In this document: positions 1 to 8,145 of the stretch, piece after piece
Layout: each line of letters opens with the position of its first letter
Numbering within the stretch: position 1 is the first letter of the stretch
Assembly (NCBI GenBank): GCA_964016885.1
Contig: OZ024748.1
Span: 33,694,599-33,758,598, forward strand
Length of the DNA stretch: 64,000 bases
Direction of reading: 5' to 3'
Origin: Eledone cirrhosa
Lineage: Eukaryota > Mollusca > Cephalopoda > Octopoda > Eledonidae
Made by a program: the position numbers and the translations under genes
The notes under the pieces: generated by a model
The model's database searches: none
What the model was told of the DNA's origin: nothing
Seen by the model: the letters and a program-made list of their open reading frames with translations, nothing else

Positions 1-1676
1 AGTAAATCAGTGGTGGTGGACATTGGGTGGAGTGAATCAGTGGTGGTGTGGTTGACATTAGGTAGAGTGAATCAGTGGTGGTGGACATTAGGTAGAGTGA
101 ATCAGTGGTGTTGGACATTAGGTGGAGTGAATTAGTGGTGGTGGACATTAGGTGGAGTGAATTAGTGGTGGTGGACATTAGGTGGTGTGAATCAGTGGTG
201 TTAGACATCAGGTCCTGTCAATCAGTGGTGGTAGACATTAGGTAGAGTGAATCAGTGGTGGAGTGTTGGTGGACATTAGGTGGAGTGAATCAGTGGTGGT
301 GGACATTAGGTGGAGTCAATCAGTGTTGGTGTGGTGGAGATTAGGGAGAGTGAATCATTGGTGGTGGACATTAGGTGGAGTGAATCAGTGCTGGGGTGGT
401 GGACATTAGGTGGAGTTAATCAGTGGTGGTGGACATTAGGTGGAGTGAATCAGTTGTGGTAGACATTAGCTCGAGTGAATCAGTGGTGGTGGACATTAGT
501 TAGAGTGAATCAGTGGTGGTGGACATTAGGTAGAGTGAATCAGTGGTGGTGGACATTAGGTGGAGTGAATCAGTGGTGGTGGAGATTAGGTGAAGTGAAT
601 CAGTGGTGGTGGACATTAGGTGGAGTGTATCAGTGGTGGTGTGGTGGACATTAGTTGGAGTGAATCAGTGGTGGTGGACATTAGGTGGAGTGAATCAGTG
701 GTGGTGGACATTAGTTGGAGTGAATCAGTGGTGGTGTGGTGGACATTAGGTAGAGTGAATCAGTGGTGGTGGACATTAGGTGGAGTGAATCAGTGGTGGC
801 GCACATTAGGTGGAGTGAATCAGTGGTGGTGGACATTAGGTGGAGTGAATCAGAGGTGGCGCACATTAGGTGGAGTGAATCAGTGGTGGTGGACATCAGG
901 TACTGTCAATCAGTGGTGGTGGACATTATGTAGAGTGAATCAATGGTGGTTGACATTAAGTAGACTGAATCAGTGGTGGTGGACATTAGTTGGAGTGAAT
1001 CAGTGGTGGTGTGGTGGACATTAGGTGGAGTGAATCAGTGGTGGTGGACATCAGGTACTGTCAATCAGTGGTGGTGGACATTAAGTGGAGTGAATCAGTG
1101 GTGGCATGGTTGACATTAGGTAGAGTGAATCAGTGGTGGTGGCCATTAAATAGAGTGAATCAGTGGTGGTGGACATTAAGAAGAGTGAAACAGTGGTGGT
1201 GGACATTATGTAGAGTGAATCAATGGTGGTGGACATTAAGTAGACTGAATCAGTGGTGGTGGACATTAGTTGGAGTGAATCAGTGGTGGTGTGGTGGACA
1301 TTAGGTGGAGTGAATCAGTGGTAGCGTGGTTGACATTCGGTAGAGTGAATCAGTGGTGGTGGACATTAGGTAGAGTGAATCTGTGGTGGTGGACATTAGG
1401 CGGAGTGAATCCAGTGGTGGTGGACATTAGGTGGAGTGAATCAGTGGTGGTGGACATTAGGTAGAGTGAATCAGTGGTGGTGTGGTTGACATTAGGTGGT
1501 GTGAATTAGTGGTGGTGGATATTAGGAGGAGTGAATCAGTGGTGGTGGACATTAGGAGGAGTGAGTCAGTGGTGGTGGACTTTAGGGAGAGTGAATCAGT
1601 GGTGGTGGACATTGGGTGGAGTGAATCAGTGGTGGTGTGGTTGACATTAGCTGGAGTGAATTAGTGGTGGTGGACA

Positions 1677-3560
1677 TTAGGTGGAGTGAATCAGTGGTGG
1701 TGTGGTTGACATTAGCTGGAGTGAATCAGTGGTGGTGGACATTAGGTGGAGTGAATCAGTGGTGGTGGACATTAAGTAGAGTGAATCAGTGGTGGTGGAC
1801 ATTAAGTAGACTGAATCAGTGGTGGTGGACATTAGGTAGAGTGAATCAGTGGTGGTGGACATTAGGTGGAGTTTATCAGTGGTGGTGGACATTAGGTGGA
1901 GTGAATCAGTGGTGGTGGACATTAAGTAGAGTGAATCAGTGGTGGTGGACATTAAGTAGACTGAATCAGTGGTGGTGGACATTAGGTGGAGTGAATCAGT
2001 GGTGGTGGACATTAGGTGGAGTGAATCAGTGGTGGTGGACATTAAGTAGACTGAATCAGTGGTGGTGGACATTAGGTGGAGTGAATCAGTGGTGGTGGAC
2101 ATTAGGTGGAGTGAATTAGTGGTGGTGGAAATTAGGAGGAGGGAATCAGTGGTGGTGGACATTAAGTAGACTGAATCAGTGGTGGTGGACATTAGGTGGA
2201 GTGAATCAGTGGTGGTGGACATTAGGTGGAGTGAATCAGTGGTGGTGGACATTAAGTAGACTGAATCAGTGGTGGTGGACATTAGGTGGAGTGAATCAGT
2301 GGTGGTGGACATTAAGTAGACTGAATCAGTGGTGGTGGACATTAGGTGGAGTGAATCAGTGGTGGTGGACATTAAGTAGAGTGAATCAGTGGTGGTGGAC
2401 ATTAAGTAGACTGAATCAGTGGTGGTGGACATTAGGTGGAGTGAATCAGTGGTGGTGGACATTAGGTGTCGTGAATCAGTGGTGGTGGACATTAAGTAGA
2501 CTGAATCAGTGGTGGTGGACATTAGTTGGAGTGAATCAGTGGTGGTGGACATTAGGTGGAGTGAATTAGTGGTGGTGGAAATTAGGAGGAGGGAATCAGT
2601 GGTGGTGGACATTAAGTAGAGTGAATAAGTGGTGGTGGACATTAAGTAGACTGAATCAGTGGTGGTGGACATTAGGTGGAGTGAATCAGTGGTGGTGGCC
2701 ATTAAGTAGACTGAATCAGTGGTGGTGGACATTAGGTGGAGTGAATTAGTGGTGGTGGAAATTAGGAGGAGGGAATCAGTGGTGGTGGACATTAAGTAGA
2801 GTGAATCAGTGGTGGTGGACATTAAGTAGACTGAATCAGTGGTGGTGGACATTAGGTGGAGTGAATCAGTGGTGGTGGCCATTAAGTAGACTGAATCAGT
2901 GGTGGTGGACATTAGGTGGAGTGAATTAGTGGTGGTGGAAATTAGGAGGAGGGAATCAGTGGTGGTGGACATTAAGTAGAGTGAATAAGTGGTGGTGGAC
3001 ATTAGGTAGAGTGAATCAGTGGTGGTGGACATTAAGTAGAGTGAATCAGTGGTGGTGGACATTAGGTAGAGTGAATCAGTGGTGGTGGACATTAAGTAGA
3101 GTGAATAAGTGGTGGTGGACATTAGGTAGAGTGAATCAGTGGTGGTGGACATTAGGTAGAGTGAATCAGTGGTGGTGGACATTAGGTAGAGTGAATCAGT
3201 GGTGGTGGACATTAAGTAGACTGAATCAGTGGTGGTGGACATTAGGTGGAGTGAATCAGTGGTGGTGGACATTAGGTGGAGTGAATCAGTGGTGGTGGAC
3301 ATTAAGTAGAGTGAATCAGTGGTGGTGGACATTAAGTAGACTGAATCAGTGGTGGTGGACATTAGGTGGAGTGAATCAGTGGTGGTGGAGATTAGGTGGA
3401 GTGAATCAGTGGTGGTGGACATTAGGTGGAGTGAATCAGTGGTGGGGGACATTAAGTAGACTGAATCAGTGGTGGTGGACATTAGGTGGAGTGAATCAGT
3501 GGTGGTGGAGATTAGGTGGAATGAATCAGTGGTGGTGGAGATTAGGTGGAGTGAATTAGT
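1677..3560. repeat. In-register homogeneous satellite sub-block (about 60 units)
   Basis: Almost every unit here is exactly 30 bp, so one minus-strand frame stays open for 601 codons (1677-3482). Three unit types dominate: ATTAGGTGGAGTGAATC, ATTAAGTAGAGTGAATC and ATTAAGTAGACTGAATC. They are mixed in short multimers. No 35-bp linker units occur until about 3562, where GGCAGTGTGGTTGAC appears. This looks like a separately homogenised sub-array. Confidence 0.9.
2563..2990. repeat. 180-bp (6-mer) higher-order repeat
   Basis: A six-unit period begins at GAATTAGTGGTGGTGGAAAT, with starts near 2563, 2743 and 2923. The first two periods are complete; the third diverges after about 70 bp. The two complete periods differ visibly at only one site (GAATAAG versus GAATCAG in the third unit). 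A related start near 2113 lies 450 bp upstream of the first, a multiple of 30. Confidence 0.85.
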
Positions 3561-3604
3561 GGCAGTGTGGTTGACATTAGGTGGAGTGAATCAGTGGTGG
3601 TGCC

Positions 3605-3952
3605 CTCCGCCTTGGTCGACCTGGTCCAAAACCCAGACTCATCAGGCTGTCTTTCTCGGACCCCGCAGAGGCAACCTCATATCATCTGGCCTCTGCTAAA
3701 GCTGGGCGTGAAAATCGGATTACCTTCCGAACACGCCCAGGCCTACCACCCCATGTACGTCGAAAACTACGTGCTGCAGCTTCCTTGAATCTGAAGTTAG
3801 CACAAGATGAAAGTTTCAGTCTACGTGATGATGGGCAGATCTGCAGGTTTGTCAAGGCCGGTGAAACGTGGAAGAGAGATACCAGCTGGTCTGAGTGTGA
3901 TCTACCCACAATAACTGGCAATGTAAAAACTGCTACAACTCTCGGAAACTAA
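3605..3952 (+). CDS. LINE ORF1 protein, C-terminal fragment (partial, 5' end missing)
   Basis: The fragment has 115 codons and ends in TAA at 3950-3952. It has no start codon because the element is truncated at 3603. It is basic at the N-terminal end: residues 2-17 read RLGRPGPKPRLIRLSF, followed by an Ala-rich stretch (SDPAEATSYHLASAKA) and an Arg-rich segment ending VRRKLRAAA. A basic lead, a short beta-like RLIRLSF strand and an Ala-rich helix resemble the C-terminal part of ORF1 RNA-binding proteins of CR1/L2-like elements, which chaperone the RNA during retrotransposition. That assignment is by pattern and by its position directly upstream of ORF2. It overlaps the open ORF2 frame by about 52 bp, with ORF2 in the -1 frame. 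The upstream satellite adds only a few in-frame codons, so no satellite fusion protein is expected. Confidence 0.7.
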   Translation, partial: LRLGRPGPKPRLIRLSFSDPAEATSYHLASAKAGRENRITFRTRPGLPPHVRRKLRAAASLNLKLAQDESFSLRDDGQICRFVKAGETWKRDTSWSECDLPTITGNVKTATTLGN

Positions 3953-5691
3953 ACCAGAACAACCTGCCACCCTCTAGACACCATCATAAACTGCGAGCAG
4001 GTTACAAATTGTTGTCCTTAAATGCTCGCAGTTTATGCAACAAGATACATCTGTTCGAATCCTACGTCAGAAGCATCGACCCTGACTTCATCACAGTCAC
4101 GGAAACATGGGCACATTCCTTACTCTGTGATGGGGTTTTCACCATTACTGGGTACAACCTTTTCCGCAAGGACCGTATTAACCGCCGTGGTGGTGGTGTG
4201 ATGGTCTACGTTCGTTCAAACTTTTCGGTAATTCCTTGCGCTGATTTGAACGAATCACAGGAAGAAGTTTTTTTCTGTGACATACGTATGACCATGTCAA
4301 CACTTCTGCTTGGTGTTGTTTATCGCCCCCCAAACTACCATCAGGACACACAGCTTTGCGATATCCTCAGAGTTGCTGCCAAGAAAACAGCCACTTATGT
4401 GTTTATTGCAGGTGACTTCAATCATCCTGAGATCGATTGGGAAACCTTTCGTTGGCCACAGGGTGCAAACGATTTCCTTGAAATAGTGCTGGACTCAAAC
4501 TGGTCACAAGTAGTCACCTCTCCAACAAGAGGTGACAACACTTTGGACCTGATCTTCACCACTACTCCTGAAGTGGTTATCAGTTGTACTACTGAGGAAC
4601 CTCTAGGCAACTCTGATCATGCTATGATCATTGCCAATCTGGCACTTGAGGGCAGCAACAAAAACCAGAGCCATCTCCAATCTGCTTGCTTTGATTGGAA
4701 GAGGGCGGATTGGAACTTGTACTGCACTGAGCTACAGCGCCCAAACTGGCATGAGATGTATAACTCTGGAGATGTGAACTCTATACTCCAGAGCATCCTG
4801 GACTCAATATGGATAGCGTGTGCAGCATCAGTGCCACGGAAGCGGAAAAATAACCACCCCAAAAGTGCAATCTGGGAAACTTCAGCGGTCCGACTTGCCA
4901 GGAAAGAACGTCGGAACGCTGAACGGGAATATAAACTGCATAGATCAGATGCCAACAGAAAAAAGCGGAATAAATCTTCTAACCATCTCAAGCAAGTGAC
5001 AAAGAAGGCAGTGCTTGAATTTGAACAGTGCATCGCAACCAATCCTGACAGTAAGGTGTTCTGGAAATATGTTCATTCAAATCAGAGACTTCACTCTCCA
5101 GTTGGTCCTCTTCGCAATCCCCACACAAGCCAGATCACTGACGATCCCAAGGAATGCGCAGAACTCACTGCTGAGTGCTATGCAAGTATTTTTACTGTTG
5201 AAAACCAGAATGTACCATCTCCACCATCAAATTCCATAACAACTATGGAATTTACACCTGCAATGTTGCGACGTCACCTTAAGAATAAGCGCAACTATGC
5301 CTCCTCTGGTTTTGATGGCGTGACATACCTGCTTCTCAAACGTGGCGGGTATTTCCTTTTGTGCCAGCTTTCTTTTTTCTTTCAATACTGTCTCAGCAAT
5401 GGTGCTACTCCGGAGCAGTGGAAAACTGCCAGTGTCATTCCCCTGTTCAAAAAGGGCAACCGCATGTCACCTGTCAACTATCGTCCAGTCAGTCTTACTA
5501 GCTGTATGGCCAAACTGATGGAATCCTGTGTCAGAGAAACACTTTGGAACTTCTGGAGCTCTCACAGCCTCATCCGGCCCTCACAGTTTGGATTTATCCC
5601 TAACTCCAGCTGCTGTGATCAGCTTATCGAGTTCCTTGAGGACATCACCCGGATCACGGACAGCGGCTCATGGGTGGATTGTTTACCTTGA
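3901..5691 (+). pseudogene. LINE ORF2, N-terminal part: APE endonuclease and start of reverse transcriptase
   Basis: The frame is open from 3901, after stops at 3862, 3892 and 3898, to a premature TGA at 5689-5691. There is no ATG before the endonuclease; the first in-frame ATG is at about 4201, inside the domain. Translation therefore probably depends on ORF1 by frameshift or re-initiation, or starts at a non-ATG codon such as TTG at 4009. Numbering residues from 4009, the APE-type endonuclease shows SLNARSL (Asn 5), TETW (Glu 32), VYRPPN (104-109), GDFN (Asp 136), DLIF (180-183) and SDH (202-204). These are the catalytic and metal-binding positions of the family that nicks target DNA. A basic linker follows, then RT motifs PEQWKTASVIPLFKKG (5410-5457), NYRPVSLTS (5476-5502) and QFGF. 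The frame breaks at 5677-5683, just before RT motif A. Confidence 0.93.
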
Positions 5692-6763
5692 CTTTGCTAA
5701 GGCTTTTAATTCTGTGCCACACAAAAGACTTATGGCAAAACTCTCTGCAATGGGTGTGAGGGATGATCTTTTCGACTGGCTGAAATCCTTCATTCTCAGC
5801 CGAAAGGAAGTAGTCACGGTTCTAGGACAGCATTCTTCACCATATGAGATGTCATCTGGTGTACCACAGGGATCTGTTCTTGGTCCTCTTTTGTTTGTGG
5901 CATATATTAATGACATAGATGCCAACTTACAGAATGCCACGGTACTAAAATATGCAGATGACATCAAGCTGTACCTTGAAATCAAAAGGACTGATCCTGA
6001 AATTTACAACTCTTTCCTACAATCAGACCTGGACACAATGCAGCAATGGATCACAGACTGGCAACTGAAGCTGGCTGTGGACAAGTGTACCACCATGCAT
6101 TTTGGAAGGAAAAATCCAGCGTCCACATACTCCCTCCACAACACTGACATCAAAAAGTCCTCTTGTGAACGTGACCTGGGCATTACTGTCAGCAACGATT
6201 TGCGTTGGACAAAGCATGTCTCTAAGATTGTCAAGAAGGCCGAGGGTGTCTTGGCATCACTCAGCAAGACCTTTGTTAGCCGCTCTCCAGCCATCTATTT
6301 AAAACTGTATACAGCTATGGTGCGACCACACTTGGAATTCGCATCATCAGTCTGGAACCCCTATCTTGCTCGGAACATTGACCTCCTGGAAACTGTTCAG
6401 AGACGTGCAACCAAGCGTATACCCTCCATCAGACACCTACCATACTCTGAACGCCTTGCTTCCCTGGGCATGGATTCATTGAAGCTCCGACGTCTGGCAA
6501 TGGACTTGGTGAATACCCACAAAGTTTTTAACCATCTCGCCAACTGCAACCCTGAGCGCCTCCTTGATCTCCATGTGTCTAACACACGTGGACATGCCTA
6601 CAAGATAAGAAAACAGCACAGCTCCCATGACTTTCGCAGACATTTTTTCACGCTCAGAGTTGCTGAAGCATGGAACAAACTGCCTGCGTCAATTGTTAGC
6701 TGCCGAGACACTGCATCCTTTAAGACACTCATGCTTCCCGAAATACGCAAAAACTACACCTGA
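5678..6763 (+). pseudogene. LINE ORF2, C-terminal part: reverse transcriptase palm/thumb and C-terminal domain
   Basis: This continues ORF2 in the next frame after the break. It has RT motif A, YLDFAKAF (5684-5707, first catalytic Asp at 5690), then SGVPQGSVLGPLLF (5855-5896, motif B) and YADD (5951-5962, motif C with the catalytic Asp pair). The thumb and C-terminal part includes DKCTTMHFG, LGITVSNDLRW, MVRPHLEFASSVWNPY and RRATKRI, and ends near AEAWNKLPASIV before TGA at 6761-6763. The late segments are typical of CR1/L2/Jockey-type ORF2 proteins. The active-site residues are intact; apart from the single frame break near 5680 I see no other stop or shift. With the upstream part, ORF2 spans about 950 codons, a normal length for the family, so the copy appears fairly young. 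Confidence 0.93.
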
Positions 6764-7036
6764 TGTACCCCTTCCATACACATGCACACATGTGTGTATC
6801 ATGACTCGTGCACTGTTCATTTTACTGATGTTTGTGCATTGCCCTATGTACTGAACATGCACTTTTTTTATGAGTTGTGGTTCACCTGGGCACTGTACAC
6901 AATATTTCATTATTGTTATTGTTATTATATCATGACTCATACACTGTTCATTTTCCTGACATTTGTACATTATTCTATGTACTATACATGCACCTTTGAT
7001 GAGGTGTAGTGCACCTGAGCACTGTACACAATAATT

Positions 7037-7038
<2 letters not shown>
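6764..7038 (+). repeat. LINE 3' UTR built from two tandem copies (about 131 bp each)
   Basis: After the ORF2 stop a short lead rich in CACATG leads into copy one (6797-6927). It starts TATCATGACTC, passes CACTGTTCATTTT and GCACTGTACACAAT, and ends in TTATTG/ATT-type repeats. Copy two (6928 to about 7060) repeats the same order with about 15% visible differences and ends in the long ATT tract. Each copy thus ends in its own ATT-like tail. No coding potential is evident. Confidence 0.88.

Positions 7039-7112
<74 letters not shown>
7039..7112 (+). repeat. (ATT)n microsatellite, 3' tail of the LINE
   Basis: About 74 bp of uninterrupted ATT trinucleotides (nearly 25 copies) sit between the 3' UTR and the satellite. 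Simple-repeat tails in place of poly(A) are common in CR1/L2-like elements. The last bases TA are shared with the satellite ATTAGG, so the exact boundary is ambiguous by one to four bases. Confidence 0.95.
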
Positions 7113-7113
<1 letters not shown>

Positions 7114-7190
7114 GGTAGAAAGTAGGTGGTGTTAATCAGTGTTGGTGTGGTATACATTAGTTGGAGTGAATCAGTAGTGGTGGACATTAG
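7112..7190. other. 3' insertion flank: rare GGTAGAAAGTAGG satellite variant
   Basis: The satellite resumes with TAGGTAGAAAGTAGGTGG, then TTAATCAGTGTTGGTGTGG and a TACATTAGTTGG unit. The same rare variant recurs without any insertion at 49895, 50776, 51907, 61414, 62325 and 63731. In those places it follows an ordinary unit ending GTGGTGGACATTA, so they serve as paralogous empty sites. The 5' flank of the element ends CAGTGGTGGTG at 3602. Confidence 0.8.
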
Positions 7191-7770
7191 GTAGAGTGAA
7201 TCAGTGGTGTTGGACGTTAGGTAGAGTGAATCAGTGGTTTTGGACGTTAGGTGGATTGAATCAGTGGTGGTGTGGTTGTGGACATTAGGAGGAGTGAATC
7301 AGTGGTGGTGGACATTAGGTAGAGTGAATCAGTGTTGGTGGACATTAGGTGGAGTGAATCAGAGGTGGCGCACATTAGGTGGAGTGCATCAGTGGTGGTG
7401 GAGATTAGGTGGAGTGAATCAGTGGCGGTGGACATTAGGTGGAGTGAATCAGCGGTGGCGTGGTTGACATTAGGTAGAGTGAATCAGTGGTGGTGGAGAT
7501 TAGGTGGAGTAAATCAGTGGTGGTGGACATTAGGTGGAGTGAATCAGTGGTGGTGAACATTAGGTGGAGTGAATCAGCGGTGGCGTGGTTGACATTAGGT
7601 AGAGTGAATCAGTGGTGGTGTGGTGGACATTAGGTGGAGTGAATCAGTGGTGGTGGACATCAGGTACTGTCAATCAGTGGTGGTGGACATTAGGTGGAGT
7701 GAATCAGTGGTGGTGAACATTAGGTGGAGTGAATCAGCGGTGGCGTGGTTGACATTAGGTGGAGTGAATC
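7112..7770. repeat. Divergent satellite next to the LINE
   Basis: Units here are strongly varied: GTGTTGGACGTTAGG, GCGCACATTAGG, GCGGTGGCGTGGTTGAC and an 8-bp-longer linker near 7270. Many differ from their neighbours at two or more sites. Apart from the first copy of the CATCAGGTACTG variant near 7648, no long higher-order period is visible. This fits older, poorly homogenised satellite. Confidence 0.75.
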
Positions 7771-8145
7771 AGCGGTGGCGTGGTTGACATTAGGTGGAGT
7801 GAATCAGTGGTGGTGGACATCAGGTACTGTCAATCAGTGGTGGTGGACATTAGGTGGAGTGAATCAGTGGTGGTGAACATTAGGTGGAGTGAATCAGCGG
7901 TGGCGTGGTTGACATTAGGTGGAGTGAATCAGTGGTGGTGGACATCAGGTACTGTCAATCAGTGGTGGTGGACATTAGGTGGAGTGAATCAGTGGTGGTG
8001 AACATTAGGTGGAGTGAATCAGCGGTGGCGTGGTTGACATTAGGTGGAGTGAATCAGTGGTGGTGGACATCAGGTACTGTCAATCAGTGGTGGTGGACAT
8101 TAGGTGGAGTGAATCAGTGGTGGTGAACATTAGGTGGAGTGAATC
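7771..8145. repeat. 125-bp higher-order repeat, three complete copies
   Basis: The marker AGCGGTGGCGTGGTTGACAT occurs at 7771, 7896, 8021 and 8146, exactly 125 bp apart. Each copy holds four units (one 35-bp linker unit plus three of 30 bp) in the order canonical, CATCAGGTACTGTCAATC type, canonical, GTGAACATTAGG type. The three copies look identical. Because 125 is not a multiple of three, each copy is read in a different frame, which argues against coding. Confidence 0.93.

Larger units (their letters stand above)
1..3602. repeat. 30-bp satellite array, left block
   Basis: Tandem units of about 30 bp run from the window edge to the retrotransposon. The + strand unit contains GGACATTAGGTGG and AATCAGTGGTGG, with 13 G, 2 C, 7 A and 8 T per canonical unit. 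Positions 1-1676 are heterogeneous: many units carry a 5-bp extension (GTGTGGTTGAC or GTGTGGTGGAC in place of GTGGAC), some carry CATCAGGTACTGTCAATC, and others carry point variants. The array continues beyond the left edge. No host gene is seen in this block. Confidence 0.97.
3603..7111 (+). mobile_element. Non-LTR retrotransposon (LINE), CR1/L2/Jockey-like, 5'-truncated
   Basis: This 3.5-kb insertion has balanced base composition, in sharp contrast with the G-rich satellite on both sides. In order it holds the C-terminal part of ORF1, ORF2 with an apurinic-type endonuclease and a reverse transcriptase, a duplicated 3' UTR and an (ATT)n tail. There are no LTRs. The 5' end begins inside ORF1, the usual result of incomplete target-primed reverse transcription. 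The endonuclease-RT order, lack of a visible RNase H domain and long C-terminal region fit the CR1/L2/Jockey group. Exact clade and host taxon are not resolved by eye. The copy cannot be autonomous because ORF1 is truncated and ORF2 is frameshifted. Confidence 0.95.

Noticed and set aside
1677..3482. 601-codon minus-strand ORF, and many similar ORFs on both strands across the array
   Set aside because: They are translations of the satellite in its stop-free frames (decapeptides MSTTTDSLHL, NQWWWTLGGV, VVDIRWSESV). They begin and end at linker units that shift frame, overlap each other on both strands, and show no gene features.
3567..3788. ORF running from the satellite into the LINE as a possible fusion gene
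   Set aside because: It is not in the ORF1 frame. The true ORF1 frame meets satellite stops at 3557, 3572, 3578 and 3587, so no meaningful fusion exists.
3682..3921. Minus-strand ORF of 79 codons in the LINE, and other reverse ORFs at 4422-5042, 5683-6585 and 6689-6970
   Set aside because: They lie opposite the recognisable ORF1/ORF2 frames, have no family motif, and are shadows of the coding strand or of the 3' UTR duplication.
6797..7060. Two separate LINE tails from a nested second insertion
   Set aside because: No second coding region or satellite target sequence separates the two copies. A tandem duplication of the 3' UTR is simpler.
3603..7111. LTR retrotransposon or retroviral origin for the reverse transcriptase
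   Set aside because: There are no LTRs, protease, integrase or RNase H-integrase order. The APE-type endonuclease lies N-terminal to the RT and the tail is a simple repeat, both diagnostic of a LINE.
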